From: Dromaius novaehollandiae
Taxonomy: Eukaryota > Chordata > Aves > Casuariiformes > Dromaiidae
Direction of reading: 5' to 3'
Assembly: GCF_036370855.1 (NCBI RefSeq)
Contig: NC_088099.1
Coordinates: forward strand, 146,771,017 to 146,835,016
Length of the DNA stretch: 64,000 nucleotides
Shown: piece by piece, positions 50,851-61,900 of the stretch
Layout: the number at the start of each line of letters is the position of its first letter
How positions within the stretch are numbered: position 1 is the first letter of the stretch
Translations under genes and position numbers: made by a program
The notes under the pieces: model-generated
Seen by the model: only the letters and a program-made list of their open reading frames with translations
Databases searched by the model: none
Told to the model about the DNA's origin: nothing

Positions 50851-53800
50851 TCTTCACACATTATTTTTCTATGCTGCTATTTCCTCCACTGGTGCTAGCC
50901 CACTTTAATACATATTGATGCTGTTGTGGAATTATCGTGCCCTAAGAGATCCATTAACATAATGTTCTCAGAATAAGCAGAAAAGGAAAGAAGCTGAGGT
51001 TAGGGAGGAAATATGAAATGGAAATTTTGTTTTGGAAATGAAAGAGGTACATGGAGAGACATCAGGTGAATTAAAATAAGGAGAAAGAGTAAAAAGACAG
51101 AAAGAAAAAGTGGAAAAGGAGAGAAGGAGGAATGTCAGAGCTGATAAATTGGAAGAGTGAAGAGGATGTGACTAATGATATGGGAAGAGTTGTTTCTGGA
51201 AAAACTGACTCGTTTAACAATGATTCACACAATAAACACCTAGACACTTGCCTTCTTTTCATCAGATTTACTCAGAGAAACAGCTGGCTCAAGGAACCAA
51301 TCTCCCTGCTGAGTTTCTTCTTGTGATTTTATCTGTGGCACCATGTTATGACTGTTGTAAAGCTTTAAGTGCTTCTGGACTTTGTAATGTTTTTGACATG
51401 GGAGAATTTTTTCTTGTGTGGTTACAACCTGCAAGCAGTTGCTCTGCAACTGGGAAATTATTTCAGCCAGAGAAAGGCACTGCGGGTGAACAGGCTCAGC
51501 TATTCCAATGGCTTTAAAAAATATATGCATTCAGTTAAGCATATAAAGTACCTTAAATTTATATTTTCAAATATCCTGCTGCACTTCCTAAAAATAAGAG
51601 TTCTAAACATGGACTTCAGCATTTTAAGGACAAATATCTGACTTGTTTATGTGATTCTGACTTATAATATCATTACTTGAGTTATTCTGCATAATTTTAA
51701 TGTAAAGGAAGAAAAAAATGAAATTCAGAGTTTGTTTATGTGAATTTGATTGTTACTGCAGTATGAATTCTTGCTGTATTGAAATATATGCTTTGTGCTG
51801 AAAATCCTGCTCATTCATGTCCAACTAACACACAATTAATCTCCATGTAAGTCACTTTAAGTCAACATATTTCCAAGAAAGTTCAGTTCCCTCCCCCCAT
51901 TATATTTATTTTGAAATCATAACAATAAGTCCTAATGCTTTAATGGAAACTCTTGTTTTTGAGCTGTGCTCTAAAGATAACTCTCTGCTAGCAGCAGCTT
52001 TTGCGAATGCCCAAATCATGCTGAGTCTGTGAGTAAATGGAGAACAGTCGTGTCTGAAAGCATGCTGAAAGCACAGTCCAGATTTTTTTCCCTGTAGAAA
52101 CAAATATTGATTTCAAGAGAAAAGTGTGATCTGAACTACAGAAAACTCACCTTTTCCAGAATTGTGTACTTTCCAGCTGTAATCAGTTCAAAACATTTGT
52201 TTCTTTGAATGCATAGTCCAGAAAATGCTTAATGCTCTGCACAAAAAACTAAACAATGATCAAGAGTTATACAGCACACACAGGAAATTGAAGCCAGAAG
52301 TTGGAACCTGGATGAAAACTAACATTATGGGAGAAGAAAATAAGGCTGTTCAAAACACCTGAAATAAGTATGATATTAAAAAGTGAGGCAGCAGAAAACA
52401 AAACATCTCAAGAATTAAGACTTTTAAAAACTTCTCTTTTTTCCACTTATAATTTCCATGGTATTTTATTTATTATTTATTTTACCATAGTCCTTTATAG
52501 TCCAGTTGATTTCCATTCCCATTGCTATAGGTGCTATGGCACAGGGACAAGCGGGGATTGGCTCCCTTGAAGGACTGAAAACCTAAACAGACATGAAAGA
52601 TGAAACATGGGGGAGAGGAGTTATTATAACCATTATGAGATAAGTATCTGCAAACAGGCAGAAAGATTTGCTCAGAATTACCCGATTTAAATTTGTTGCA
52701 GAGCTCACAGAAAACTTAAACTTTCTCCATGTCTGCAGACAAGAGTCCACGTCTGATGAATTATTCCTATAAATAGGCTGAGTGCTCCCCATGCACAGAT
52801 CTGCTGTGAAAAAGTCACTTTAATGTCCAAGTTCTTGTCTTCTGAACGTGAATCATCACTGTGACTAGGAGAGTAGCAAACCTGATCTCCACCAGAAGCC
52901 CATGCCTTCTCCTCTCCACCATCTCTCCTACAGAAAGGACAACTTGCTCCCGGGGGCTCCAATCTGTGCATTGCTTGTTCATTTCTTGCAGCCACGCTGA
53001 AAAACTAAATTCAGACAGAAAATCCCAAAGGAAATAAGGAGCCATAAATTATCTCAGAACCACACTGCTTCCTTACATGGCTGCTATTTCATACCACACC
53101 TAGTCATTAAGGATCAATAATTCTCCATGCTGTTAATGTTTGAGCCACTGAACCTCTAGGGAGAGTCTGAGAAACTATAAACTGTGTGGAGAAGCACAAA
53201 CGGACACTACCAACCTGCAAAGGTGATTCCTACAGCTAAAAGAAAGAAATATTTTTAGAGCAAAACAAGCTTTTCATGTTACAGGTAAGAGATGATCTGT
53301 CATTTGAGTGAAAGATCTTTAAACCCTGAAGCAAAGGGTTTGATGAAGGTTTTTCTGGCAATGTCAGGAACTTTGCTGTCCTTGTAAAATGGATGACTGC
53401 TGTGCTAAGGCTAAGTCTGGTTTGTATTTGATTTGGATCAATTTCTTCTGTTTTCTCTTTACTGAGTTTTAACATCTGAAATCAATCATTTAAAGAAAAC
53501 CAACATTTTTTTTCATGGAATCAAATCCTTTTGGCTGTTACTGATCTTTAACCTCCGGGAATTTTCTTTGTTCTCTGAATGTTTATTATTGAAAGTCACT
53601 GTGATATTGTATGTTGGTTATCCTAGAGATTTCCTTTCAGGCAGGGGATCCATAAGGGATTATGAGGGATATAACAATGAAATGAAACTGAGAAAGGAGG
53701 GGAAATATGGGTCCTGTCGTCAGCTAGATCTCAGGCTCCTTTCAGTTAAGATGATCCTATTCTAATCCTGAAACTCATCCTGTCTATTATTGAAAACTTT

Positions 53801-55486
53801 TGCATGAGTCTCAGGGGATCTGAATTTTATACTAGACTCTATATTGGGCGGCAGGGAATAGTGTGTTTTGGGGCTCTGGTCCTTGGCGGTGCTGTGAGAT
53901 TTCATGAGATTTAGTAGCAGCTTCCAGCCGCTCAACACTTGGCATTGAAAATGCCCAGGATAAAGGTTCAAATGCTGATCAAGCCATTCATCTTCGTCTT
54001 ACAGGAGGCAAAGCAAATGGTGAGACGTTAGGGAATTATGTTTGCCTTCAGAGGAGAAGAGAACAGTACAGGCATTTATCTTCCAAACCCATAACCTACA
54101 AAATGGCTGTATTTCCGCTGCTGTATTTCACCATCAGTTCTGGATGGTGACACTGGACACAGCGCACTAAAACAACCATATGAAGGAGCACATTGTCCTA
54201 CATTTCCTGTCCCCTACATTAAGGCCAGATGTGTCCCTTTCTTAGACTTTCTCCTTGCCTTAGCAGGCCCGGCTCCCTGTCTTTTCCCTAAACCCAGACT
54301 GCTGGACCGCCGATATCCTCTTTCTTGTCCTCTTGGCAGCCCCCAGTACTCCCAGCTCCCTCCTGGCCTTCCAGCAGCAGAGCCAAGGGCAGGGTGGCTG
54401 TCCTCGCTGGGCTGCTGGTGCGATGGCAGGGCACACAGTGCAGCCTTACCTGTTACCCCAGTTTAGTAGGGAAGAGATTTTTTTGAGGCTTCTGCCCCAT
54501 TATTAAATACAGTTGAAGCGAGCCAACATATTCAAAAAGTCCTGGGAGGAGGGGAAAGGGGAGGCTGTCTGACAGAGAGAGGAACTGAACAATGTTTCTT
54601 ACAGTATCTTACTGAAATATCAGCAATGTTCAGTTCAAACTGGCTTTTCAGGTGGACACATGTAGGGCTTTACCCGTCTGCCTTGTCCCATGTCCCAGCT
54701 CCTCCGGCTCCCGGAAGGACAGCAAGGGACTCGCTCAGTAAGGACCGGTGCCCTGCAGCAGAGGGTTACCTTCAGCCTCAGTTACCTCTAGGTTCAATGG
54801 ACTGCCATTTTGTTTTCTCCCGGTACCCATGCAGCTGGCTTCTATTCATGAAGGAGCCCAGGAATTTTGAAGGGTGTAACTGCAAGAGTAATAAAAACCT
54901 GCTCAGAGTGGGATTTGCAAGGAGAAGCCCCATGGCACACAGTAGCAGGAGGGCTGGGGAGAACAGCAGTGTGGGCAACAGTTTCTGTATTTATAGGTCC
55001 TGTCTTGTCAGCTGTTGGGGAAAGAAAAGGGGGGAAAAAAAGTATGATGGAAAGCCCAGACACGAAGGCATCTAGAGGGACCTGGCCCTCCACAGGGTTT
55101 TCCTCTCCTTGGGAGCCCCCATGGGATGGAGCTGTGGTAGTTAAAGGATACCTATAGGTCCGAGCCGGGTAACAAGGTGCGGCACTGAGGCAGTCGGTGC
55201 TGTGCTCCACTCTTTGCAGGAGGAGCCTTGCCCTTTATGTTAACATCAAGAAGCAGAGAGAAAATCAGATTTCATTTTGGAGGAAGCTATTAATTTCCAG
55301 GAAATTGTAATAATGATTTTTTTTTTTTTTGGAAGTTGTTCATTTGTGGCTTTGCAGTAGCCACTTTCACTGCTCTGTGTGCTCAGGGTGTTTCTGAAAC
55401 TCAGGCTACGTGAAGGCAGGTAGCACTTTGAGGACTTGGAAGCCTTGCTTCTGGTAGCCAGGTTTCTGTGAGGGTTGCAGAGACGA
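50851..55486. other. Upstream region of CDH17 coding start
   Basis: No exon is supportable. Purine-rich sequence lies at about 50960-51130. The 149-codon frame at 54626-55075 and overlapping minus-strand frames have no family signature. A TTTATG/GTTAAC motif pair at 55234-55244 resembles adjacent CDX2 and HNF1-half sites, which would suit an intestinal cadherin. This is position-based inference only. A non-coding CDH17 exon 1 may be hidden in this interval. Confidence 0.45.
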
Positions 55487-55503
55487 CCCCCCCACCCCTC
55501 CCC
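55487..55503 (-). other. C-rich tract, possible G-quadruplex on minus strand
   Basis: CCCCCCCACCCCTCCCC gives on the minus strand runs of 4, 4 and 7 guanines with one-base loops. That is enough for a four-tract quadruplex if the longest run splits. It lies about 430 bases before the CDH17 exon that carries the start codon. Confidence 0.5.
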
Positions 55504-55929
55504 TCTGCAAGTTGCACTGAATGGTTGATTTTGTACTTAAAAGACAGGGGTGTCAGGATGGCCTCTATAAGACCTTCAGCTTTTTGTGGTTATAATGTTT
55601 CCTGCTAATGTGTCGTTGACTTCGGTAAGGCAGAAATGAAAATAGGGGTTGGGTGACATCAGGCAGCCCAGTAGTGAGGTTATATGGCTTCACGGCTTGT
55701 GCCGGTTTTAACCTCTTTTTGTCAGCTCTCACGGGAGCCTCACGGGAGCCCCTGCTGCTGCGGGGCCAGAGCCTGCTCCAGCTGTCCCAGCGAAGCTCTG
55801 GTCCCTTCAGGCTTCGCTCCTTGACTGCTCCTTCCCTCAAGCTTCGGAGAAGTTCAGCTATAGCCTTTACGCTCAAATAGAGTGGGTCAGCCCTACCGAG
55901 TTAAAGTGTCTGTTGCCTCTTCTTTGCAG

Positions 55930-55942
55930 GAGCTGAAGCAAA
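55930..55942 (+). other. CDH17 exon 2, 5' UTR part
   Basis: Thirteen bases between the splice acceptor TCTTTGCAG (ending 55929) and the ATG. The strong polypyrimidine tract before it shows that at least one non-coding exon lies upstream, as in mammalian CDH17. Confidence 0.75.
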
Positions 55943-55999
55943 ATGTCTTTCAGTATGTTCAGACTGTGTGGATTTCAAATTCTGCTTGTCATTCACTTG
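55943..55999 (+). CDS. CDH17: CDH17 signal-peptide exon
   Basis: ATG in the context CAAAATGT, with A at -3, opens MSFSMFRLCGFQILLVIHL. This peptide has a hydrophobic core typical of a signal sequence. The exon ends in phase 0 at the donor TTG|GTGAGT. It joins directly to the phase-0 exon at 58781, and cleavage probably occurs near the Ala-Met-Cys-Gln that follows. Both Met1 and Met5 could start translation, and Met1 has the better context. The identification rests on splice sites, phase and hydrophobicity, since signal peptides are poorly conserved. Confidence 0.82.
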
Positions 56000-58900
56000 G
56001 TGAGTTACAGCTTTTCTTTCATTTTTCTGGGAGCAAATGGCAAAAGTTGCATGTGAGCCTCCAAGCTATAACCCACACAAGGCATCTCAGGTCTGAAAGC
56101 CAGACTGGCAGCAGGCTCCAGGCAGAGCAGGGGGACTGGATGTGGAAGTACGTCCCCAGTGCATGTGCCCACATGGTCAGAAGTTTAGAAGTTATGTCAA
56201 TCTTTAGGAAAAAAGCTTAAAAAAATGGAAGAAACCAACTATCTGTTTTGTGTCTTGTGGTTCCTCCTTAGATACTACTTTTTCCAATAAATTCATTTCA
56301 TGCTAGTAAAAAGTTGAAAGTACTGCAACAAATCATCAAACAATGAAGACATTTTTATCTTCCTAGAGCTGAGTTCTGTATTATAATCCATACATGTGCT
56401 GATAAATTATATTCTATGATAATGTATTCTATAAGGTATAGTGGTATATGATTTAAATCATGCTTATTACTTATTTATCTTCATTTTCTATGTGAATACA
56501 TTTTCAGGGTTTTTCTGGAGCTGAAATGTATTAGTTATGTCATTTATGGATCTGATCTATTAAATTAAGTAGATTTACTGATATTTGCTAAGGTTACAGA
56601 GACGGCTCCTACTTTACATTTGAAATTAAAAGGAAAGCTAAAAGAAGAGTATTGAAATTGAAAGCTAATAAAAAATCCCTCAAAATATGGAGACCCACGA
56701 GTGGGGTTTGTGTGCAGTAGTGAGCACCTAGTTGTTGCTTCCCATTTCAAAAATTTGCTGACCACAGCAGCGCCAGTTCCCGGGAAGTCACTCCATAGCC
56801 ATTACAGCCAGCTTCAGAAGAGCTGTCAGCCGGATATGGCCCAAGGAGAAAACCTTATTTCCCCTTCAGGCCCCTGAGTCATGATTCATACTGTAGACAT
56901 ACATTTGGAAATATTTGTGGTCCATATAAAGTAATTTTAATTGACAGGAAGAGATAACTCTTACTTGCTTCGCAGGCTGCACTTTGAACCCGCTGGGTTT
57001 TATAGTGTCAGCCTTTGTGCTTTCACGGGCTGGCAACATGCCCTGTAAAACATGGCAGAGCAAGAGCTCCCCACCAAATGTTCCTGGGAAAAATCCCTAA
57101 GTTCCAGGTTGTGCCCACCGGCGTGTCATGGAAACAGCGATAATGGGTCAGATCCAGGGTCCTGCTAACCTGGTGTCTTGTCCCTGGCAGAGGCCAGTGG
57201 TGAGTGGTTAGGGAAAAAGTAGAGTGTAGCCATAAAGTACACTTTCCTAGTATGCCCACCTATTACATGGCTTTTTAAAATATGTTTCTGGTGTCATTAG
57301 TGTTCCCTTAGCATCCTTCCCCTCCCACAGCTCTTTCCCTAATTCTCACAATATCATAGTTTTCCTGTTTGCAAAAAAGTTGCAAACCCTTGTAAGAGAG
57401 GAGGGCAAAATCTCTGCGTATTAGTAAGCAGGATCCAGCATTATTCAAATGCAACTTGTGACATGCACACAGCAGTGCTTTAGGGTAAATTACGCTGAAC
57501 TTAGCCATGCTTTCATCATAGTCTGAATTAAGTTTTCCCTTGGTAATATATAAGCTGTGCCTTTCTGCAAGAGGCCAAACAGCTGTCCCACAAGGAATAG
57601 GATCAAATTCAGGGAAAAAGTCATGCGGCAGAGAACATGCACTGGATAATATCACCACAACAGCACTCCAAATTCGTATACCAGAATAAGGTCATTTTCC
57701 CTCTGGAGGAATGGGTCTCGGCGGGGAGTTTCACCTGCTCAGCCAAACGACAGAGCCCAGATTCTGGTTTGCAGCTCCTCAGCATTGGCAAGGCCTCAGC
57801 AACAGGGAGAGAAGAGCAGGAGTTTAAGGGGGTTTGTTTTTGCCCTTTAAGAAGCAGGAATATTATCTGAATCACAGGCTGAATTGTCTTGTATGCAAAA
57901 GCTGCTCTAAGAGACTGATTCTGGTTTTGCGATTTTTGATTTGCAGCTCTGAAGTGTTAGTGCAGAAAGGGCATTAGAGTGTGCCCAGATGCCTTCAAGA
58001 ACGAGGGACGGTGTTGTTCCTAAAACTCACGAAAATTTTGCCAGAAAAACCACCATATGAACCGAATGCCAGCCATTAGGAAAAAAAACAGAGGCTGTTT
58101 TACATGTCATTTTTGCCATGAAGCCAGAGATCAGCAGGACGTCTTTTCTTGGGCTCTTGTTTACACTAAGCAGCAGCTGATGTGAAGGGGCAGGGCCTGA
58201 ACGCCTTGCTCGGGTGGCCAGAGCCACTGAGGGTAGTGGGGTAGTGGGCCTAGGGACATCCACTTTTTCCCTCACAAAATAGTGCATGGCCACGTTTGGA
58301 TTTGCTGAGGAGATTGCAAGGGGTGCAGGCTCAATTTCTCCCCTTCCCCAGGTCACTCTGTGGGGTGTTGGGTCTCCTGCCACACTCGTGGCCACAGCAT
58401 TGTGCAGCTCCTAGACGGGACGTGGCTGGTCCTACTGGGGACACAGGTGGTGATTCAGAAATGCTTTTATGGGTTTCCTCTTGCTCTCAGTCTACCCTCA
58501 GCTCTTTGGTACATGTGTTTGCTCCTGAAGGCAGACAAAGCCGCATTAAATTATGTAGTGGTTTAGAAAAGGGCAGGACCTAAATGTTTCTTTTGAAATC
58601 AAATTAAGATGGACGTGTATTAAAGAGCCAGGAGAGGCTCAGTGTAGGCCAGCAAGTATCTCTTACATTAAGGTACACCAAAATAATCTTTAATAGCCTC
58701 TGTGAAGGAGGGTTGCTGTTCATGTGTGATGACACTAGACAGTCCTCAGCCGATTTCCTCCACTGCTGTCTCTCTCATAGGCTATGTGCCAGAATTTTGG
58801 GAACCTGCATCTAACTGGACCTCTGAAGGACATGAATTTCTCTGTTCCAGAAGGATCTGGAGTGCGCCTCATATACCAGGTAATCAGTGTCTCTTGGTAT

Positions 58901-61900
58901 CCACGCAGATCAAAAATCCCATACTTTTCGCATATTCATCTCATAGACAGTGTTGCCATCCTTGTCGGTGGGACAGTCTCCAGAGATGATCTGAAATGAA
59001 CTTTGACTTTCATTATCTGAGAATTCAAGTGTCTTCATGCAAAAGAACAAAGACATCCCCTTCTCAAATACATTTTAAGAGGATATCCTGCAGCAGCGGT
59101 TACCACATTCAGCAATCCTAGAGCATGGGCTTCCATGTAACTTGTGTCACCATTTTCCTTAGGCTCTGAGGTTCTTTTCCCCAAACCATAACCACATAAG
59201 GGCAGATCCAGCTCCCAGGCGAATGGAGGATGTGTGTCATTATTTTCCATTCCAGTGCTCAGACAAACCCCTGTCTTAGGCAGACATTTCCTTTGGAAGA
59301 AAAACCACAGCTCAGATTTCCTGCAGCATTCAGGAAATAAAGTGAAAACTCCTCTGTTGAGGATCAGAAAAGGGCAGCTTTGTTTGAGCGGACTCTTAGA
59401 ATATCATTACTCCAGCCAAACACACTGCTGGCAATAGATTTTAAAAGACACAAAAGCATTAAATTCTTTAAATTATTCTTGAAAAAGGCATTGATTTTTC
59501 TTCTGATTTTTCCCCCACTCTAGTTCACAGCTGAGCCACCTGCTGTGAGTTTCAGAGCGACTGGTGAAAAAGACGGACTACTCGACATCGTGCCGAAGAC
59601 GGGAGTCCTGTACCTCAATGGGTCTCTAGACTGGGAGACCAAAACAAAGTACAGCCTGCAGGTGAAAACTCAGTAAAAAACAAGAAGGGAGGGTTATTCA
59701 TGTATACCCATTTTTTTGGTAAAACTTGAAAATAGTGGAAAACTGTGCTGACATTTCATACTGTTTCTTACCTCTCTGTTTACAGCCACCTTTTCCATTT
59801 CTAATAATGAGTTTTGTTCAAAGATGCATGATTTTACAGTCCTGGAGGACTTTGCTGTTAACCTAATGATGGCTGTGGACTGTGAGCAGTTAGAACAAGA
59901 GAGTGCTCTTTAGCACAGGAAGGTTATATTGAGAACAAAATTTACCCTGATCCGAAAACCAATTCTATAATTGGATATAAGGAGAATACTTAATTGGAAG
60001 TGAAATGACTGATTTGGCACCATGAATGAGACCTGCTTGGCATCACTGAAGACTGGTGGGGTGAACCCTGTGGTTGGAATGTGAAAAGAAACGATTATTA
60101 TCTATTTAGGAAGATTATAATCTTCCTAATTTAATGACAAATGATGTGACTAAATGACATTTAGACACAGAGACACACATCTAACCTCTGGCAGAAAACT
60201 GTCTGGCAGACACTAGAGGCTATTAGAGGAAAGATCACTCTGTGCCTGTCCTGTTATTATATTCTTTTCATAAGCATCTCATTGGGAGCTCTGCTGGGAG
60301 TGGGATGGTGAGCAGGAGATCTCCTTGTCACATTCAGTACAGCCTTGTGCGCTCATTCTGTGTCAGAACTGGCACTGCCTTTTTCTGAAACACTACCAGC
60401 TGAGAAGAAAATGACCATGAAAGGGTCAGCATCTGAAAAGACAAAGTACATGATGATGTTTTAGCTAGCCTTAGCTATCTTACTAAAGAACAAGATGCCT
60501 AGCACTTCAAGCTTAATTATTCCATGTTCTCAGCTCTAACGCACCCTTGGATTGGTAATATTATAGAGTACAAATTTTCTAACCCCAGAAGTTATTAACC
60601 CAAAACTTAGAAATCCTTTACAGATAAGAAGAAGTGATGACGGAACTAAAAAATGATGCTTGCTTAGGAAAGAACAATCATGATTTGATCTATTATGTGC
60701 AAACAAAATAAAGTCTGACAGACATAGTATATACTTATAGAGCATAGTATGTTCTCTAAAAATCACACAAGGCTGAAAAATGAGAAGTCACCTTGTTTGG
60801 AACAAAAATGTAATCAGAACTAAGAATTAAATGTTCCTAACAAACTGTTGGATCAGCTTATTTTTGTAGCTGATATTTACAATAGCACACTCAAGTCCTC
60901 TGTATCATGTTGGGTTTTCTGCTTGTTCTTTGGAAAGTATCTATTTCTATTTAAAGAAAAGCATGAGGTCTAATTGTGCAAGAGTCCAAGTAGTCTGCTG
61001 AGACTGGAGGTCAGAAATTGCTTTCTGAAAAATATCAGCCAAAGCAGGGGCAGATTATTCTGTATTGTTGGCATTATATACTGTGATGAGCCATTGTCAG
61101 TGAACTACTGTGGTGGATATGTCCCTGTGAATGGAGCCATGCAGCGATGGCCCTCTCCAGATTTGCATCACAGTAAGAATGACTTGACATTTGCCATCCT
61201 GATTGATTTAGATCCTTTAAACTCAAATTTGAAAATGTTTCTTTGTTTTTTCTTCTTTTTCCAAATCAAGGTGGAAAGCCTGGATGAAGAGGGACAGAGA
61301 GTGAAGGGTCCATACACTATTATAGTATTTGTTGAGGATATCAATGACAACCCACCAGAATTTGATCAGCTGAAGTACACTGGAGTAGTTAGGCAGAACT
61401 CCCGTCCAGGTAATTTTCATAATAATTAAGTATTATAGTTAATAAGAAGTGAAATAAAATGCCAGTGTAGCTATGCTGTATGAGTTTACTGTGACTAATG
61501 CTTCTCAGAATCAGACAGTCTTAGATTTTGGGCTGCAGTAATCCTGTCCAGAAAAGCAGTACAAGATCCACATGCTGGAAATGAAGCAAAGAACTTGGCC
61601 AAATATGATCACTGTGGCCATGGAATCGAGAAGAAACTTTCACTAAAGAATGAGCATGTAAGGCTCCATGGTGCAAGAAAACCACTCTGTAATATTTCAG
61701 TACATTCTTCAACTTCGTCCAAGTCAAAAAGGTTTTGAATGTTGCACGGATCAACAAAAGGCAAAAATTCGTTTACGTTGCCATGGATCTCTGTTTTTTT
61801 CCATTATCTTTTACTGTGCCATGGCAGTGTATGACTGTATGATTGTTCCTTTAATCACAACCGTGTCACAATTGCAAGGCACTTTTCTGAAGGTGCTTTT

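Larger units (their letters stand above)
59662..61270 (+). other. CDH17 intron containing an old LINE trace
   Basis: 1609 bases, GTGAAA to AAATCAAG. It contains a probable CR1 trace near 59990-60130 and a perfect 24-bp palindrome at 60106-60129. The long frame from 60974 is intron read-through into the next exon, not coding before 61271. Confidence 0.85.

Noticed and set aside
54626-55075. 149-codon + strand frame before CDH17
   Set aside because: No family resemblance, and it is overlapped by minus-strand frames of similar length. Not in phase with any credible splice donor to the signal-peptide exon.
60974-61270. Upstream half of the 151-codon frame ending in CDH17 sequence
   Set aside because: Only the part from 61271 matches cadherin. 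The sequence before it is intron ending in a pyrimidine-rich acceptor.
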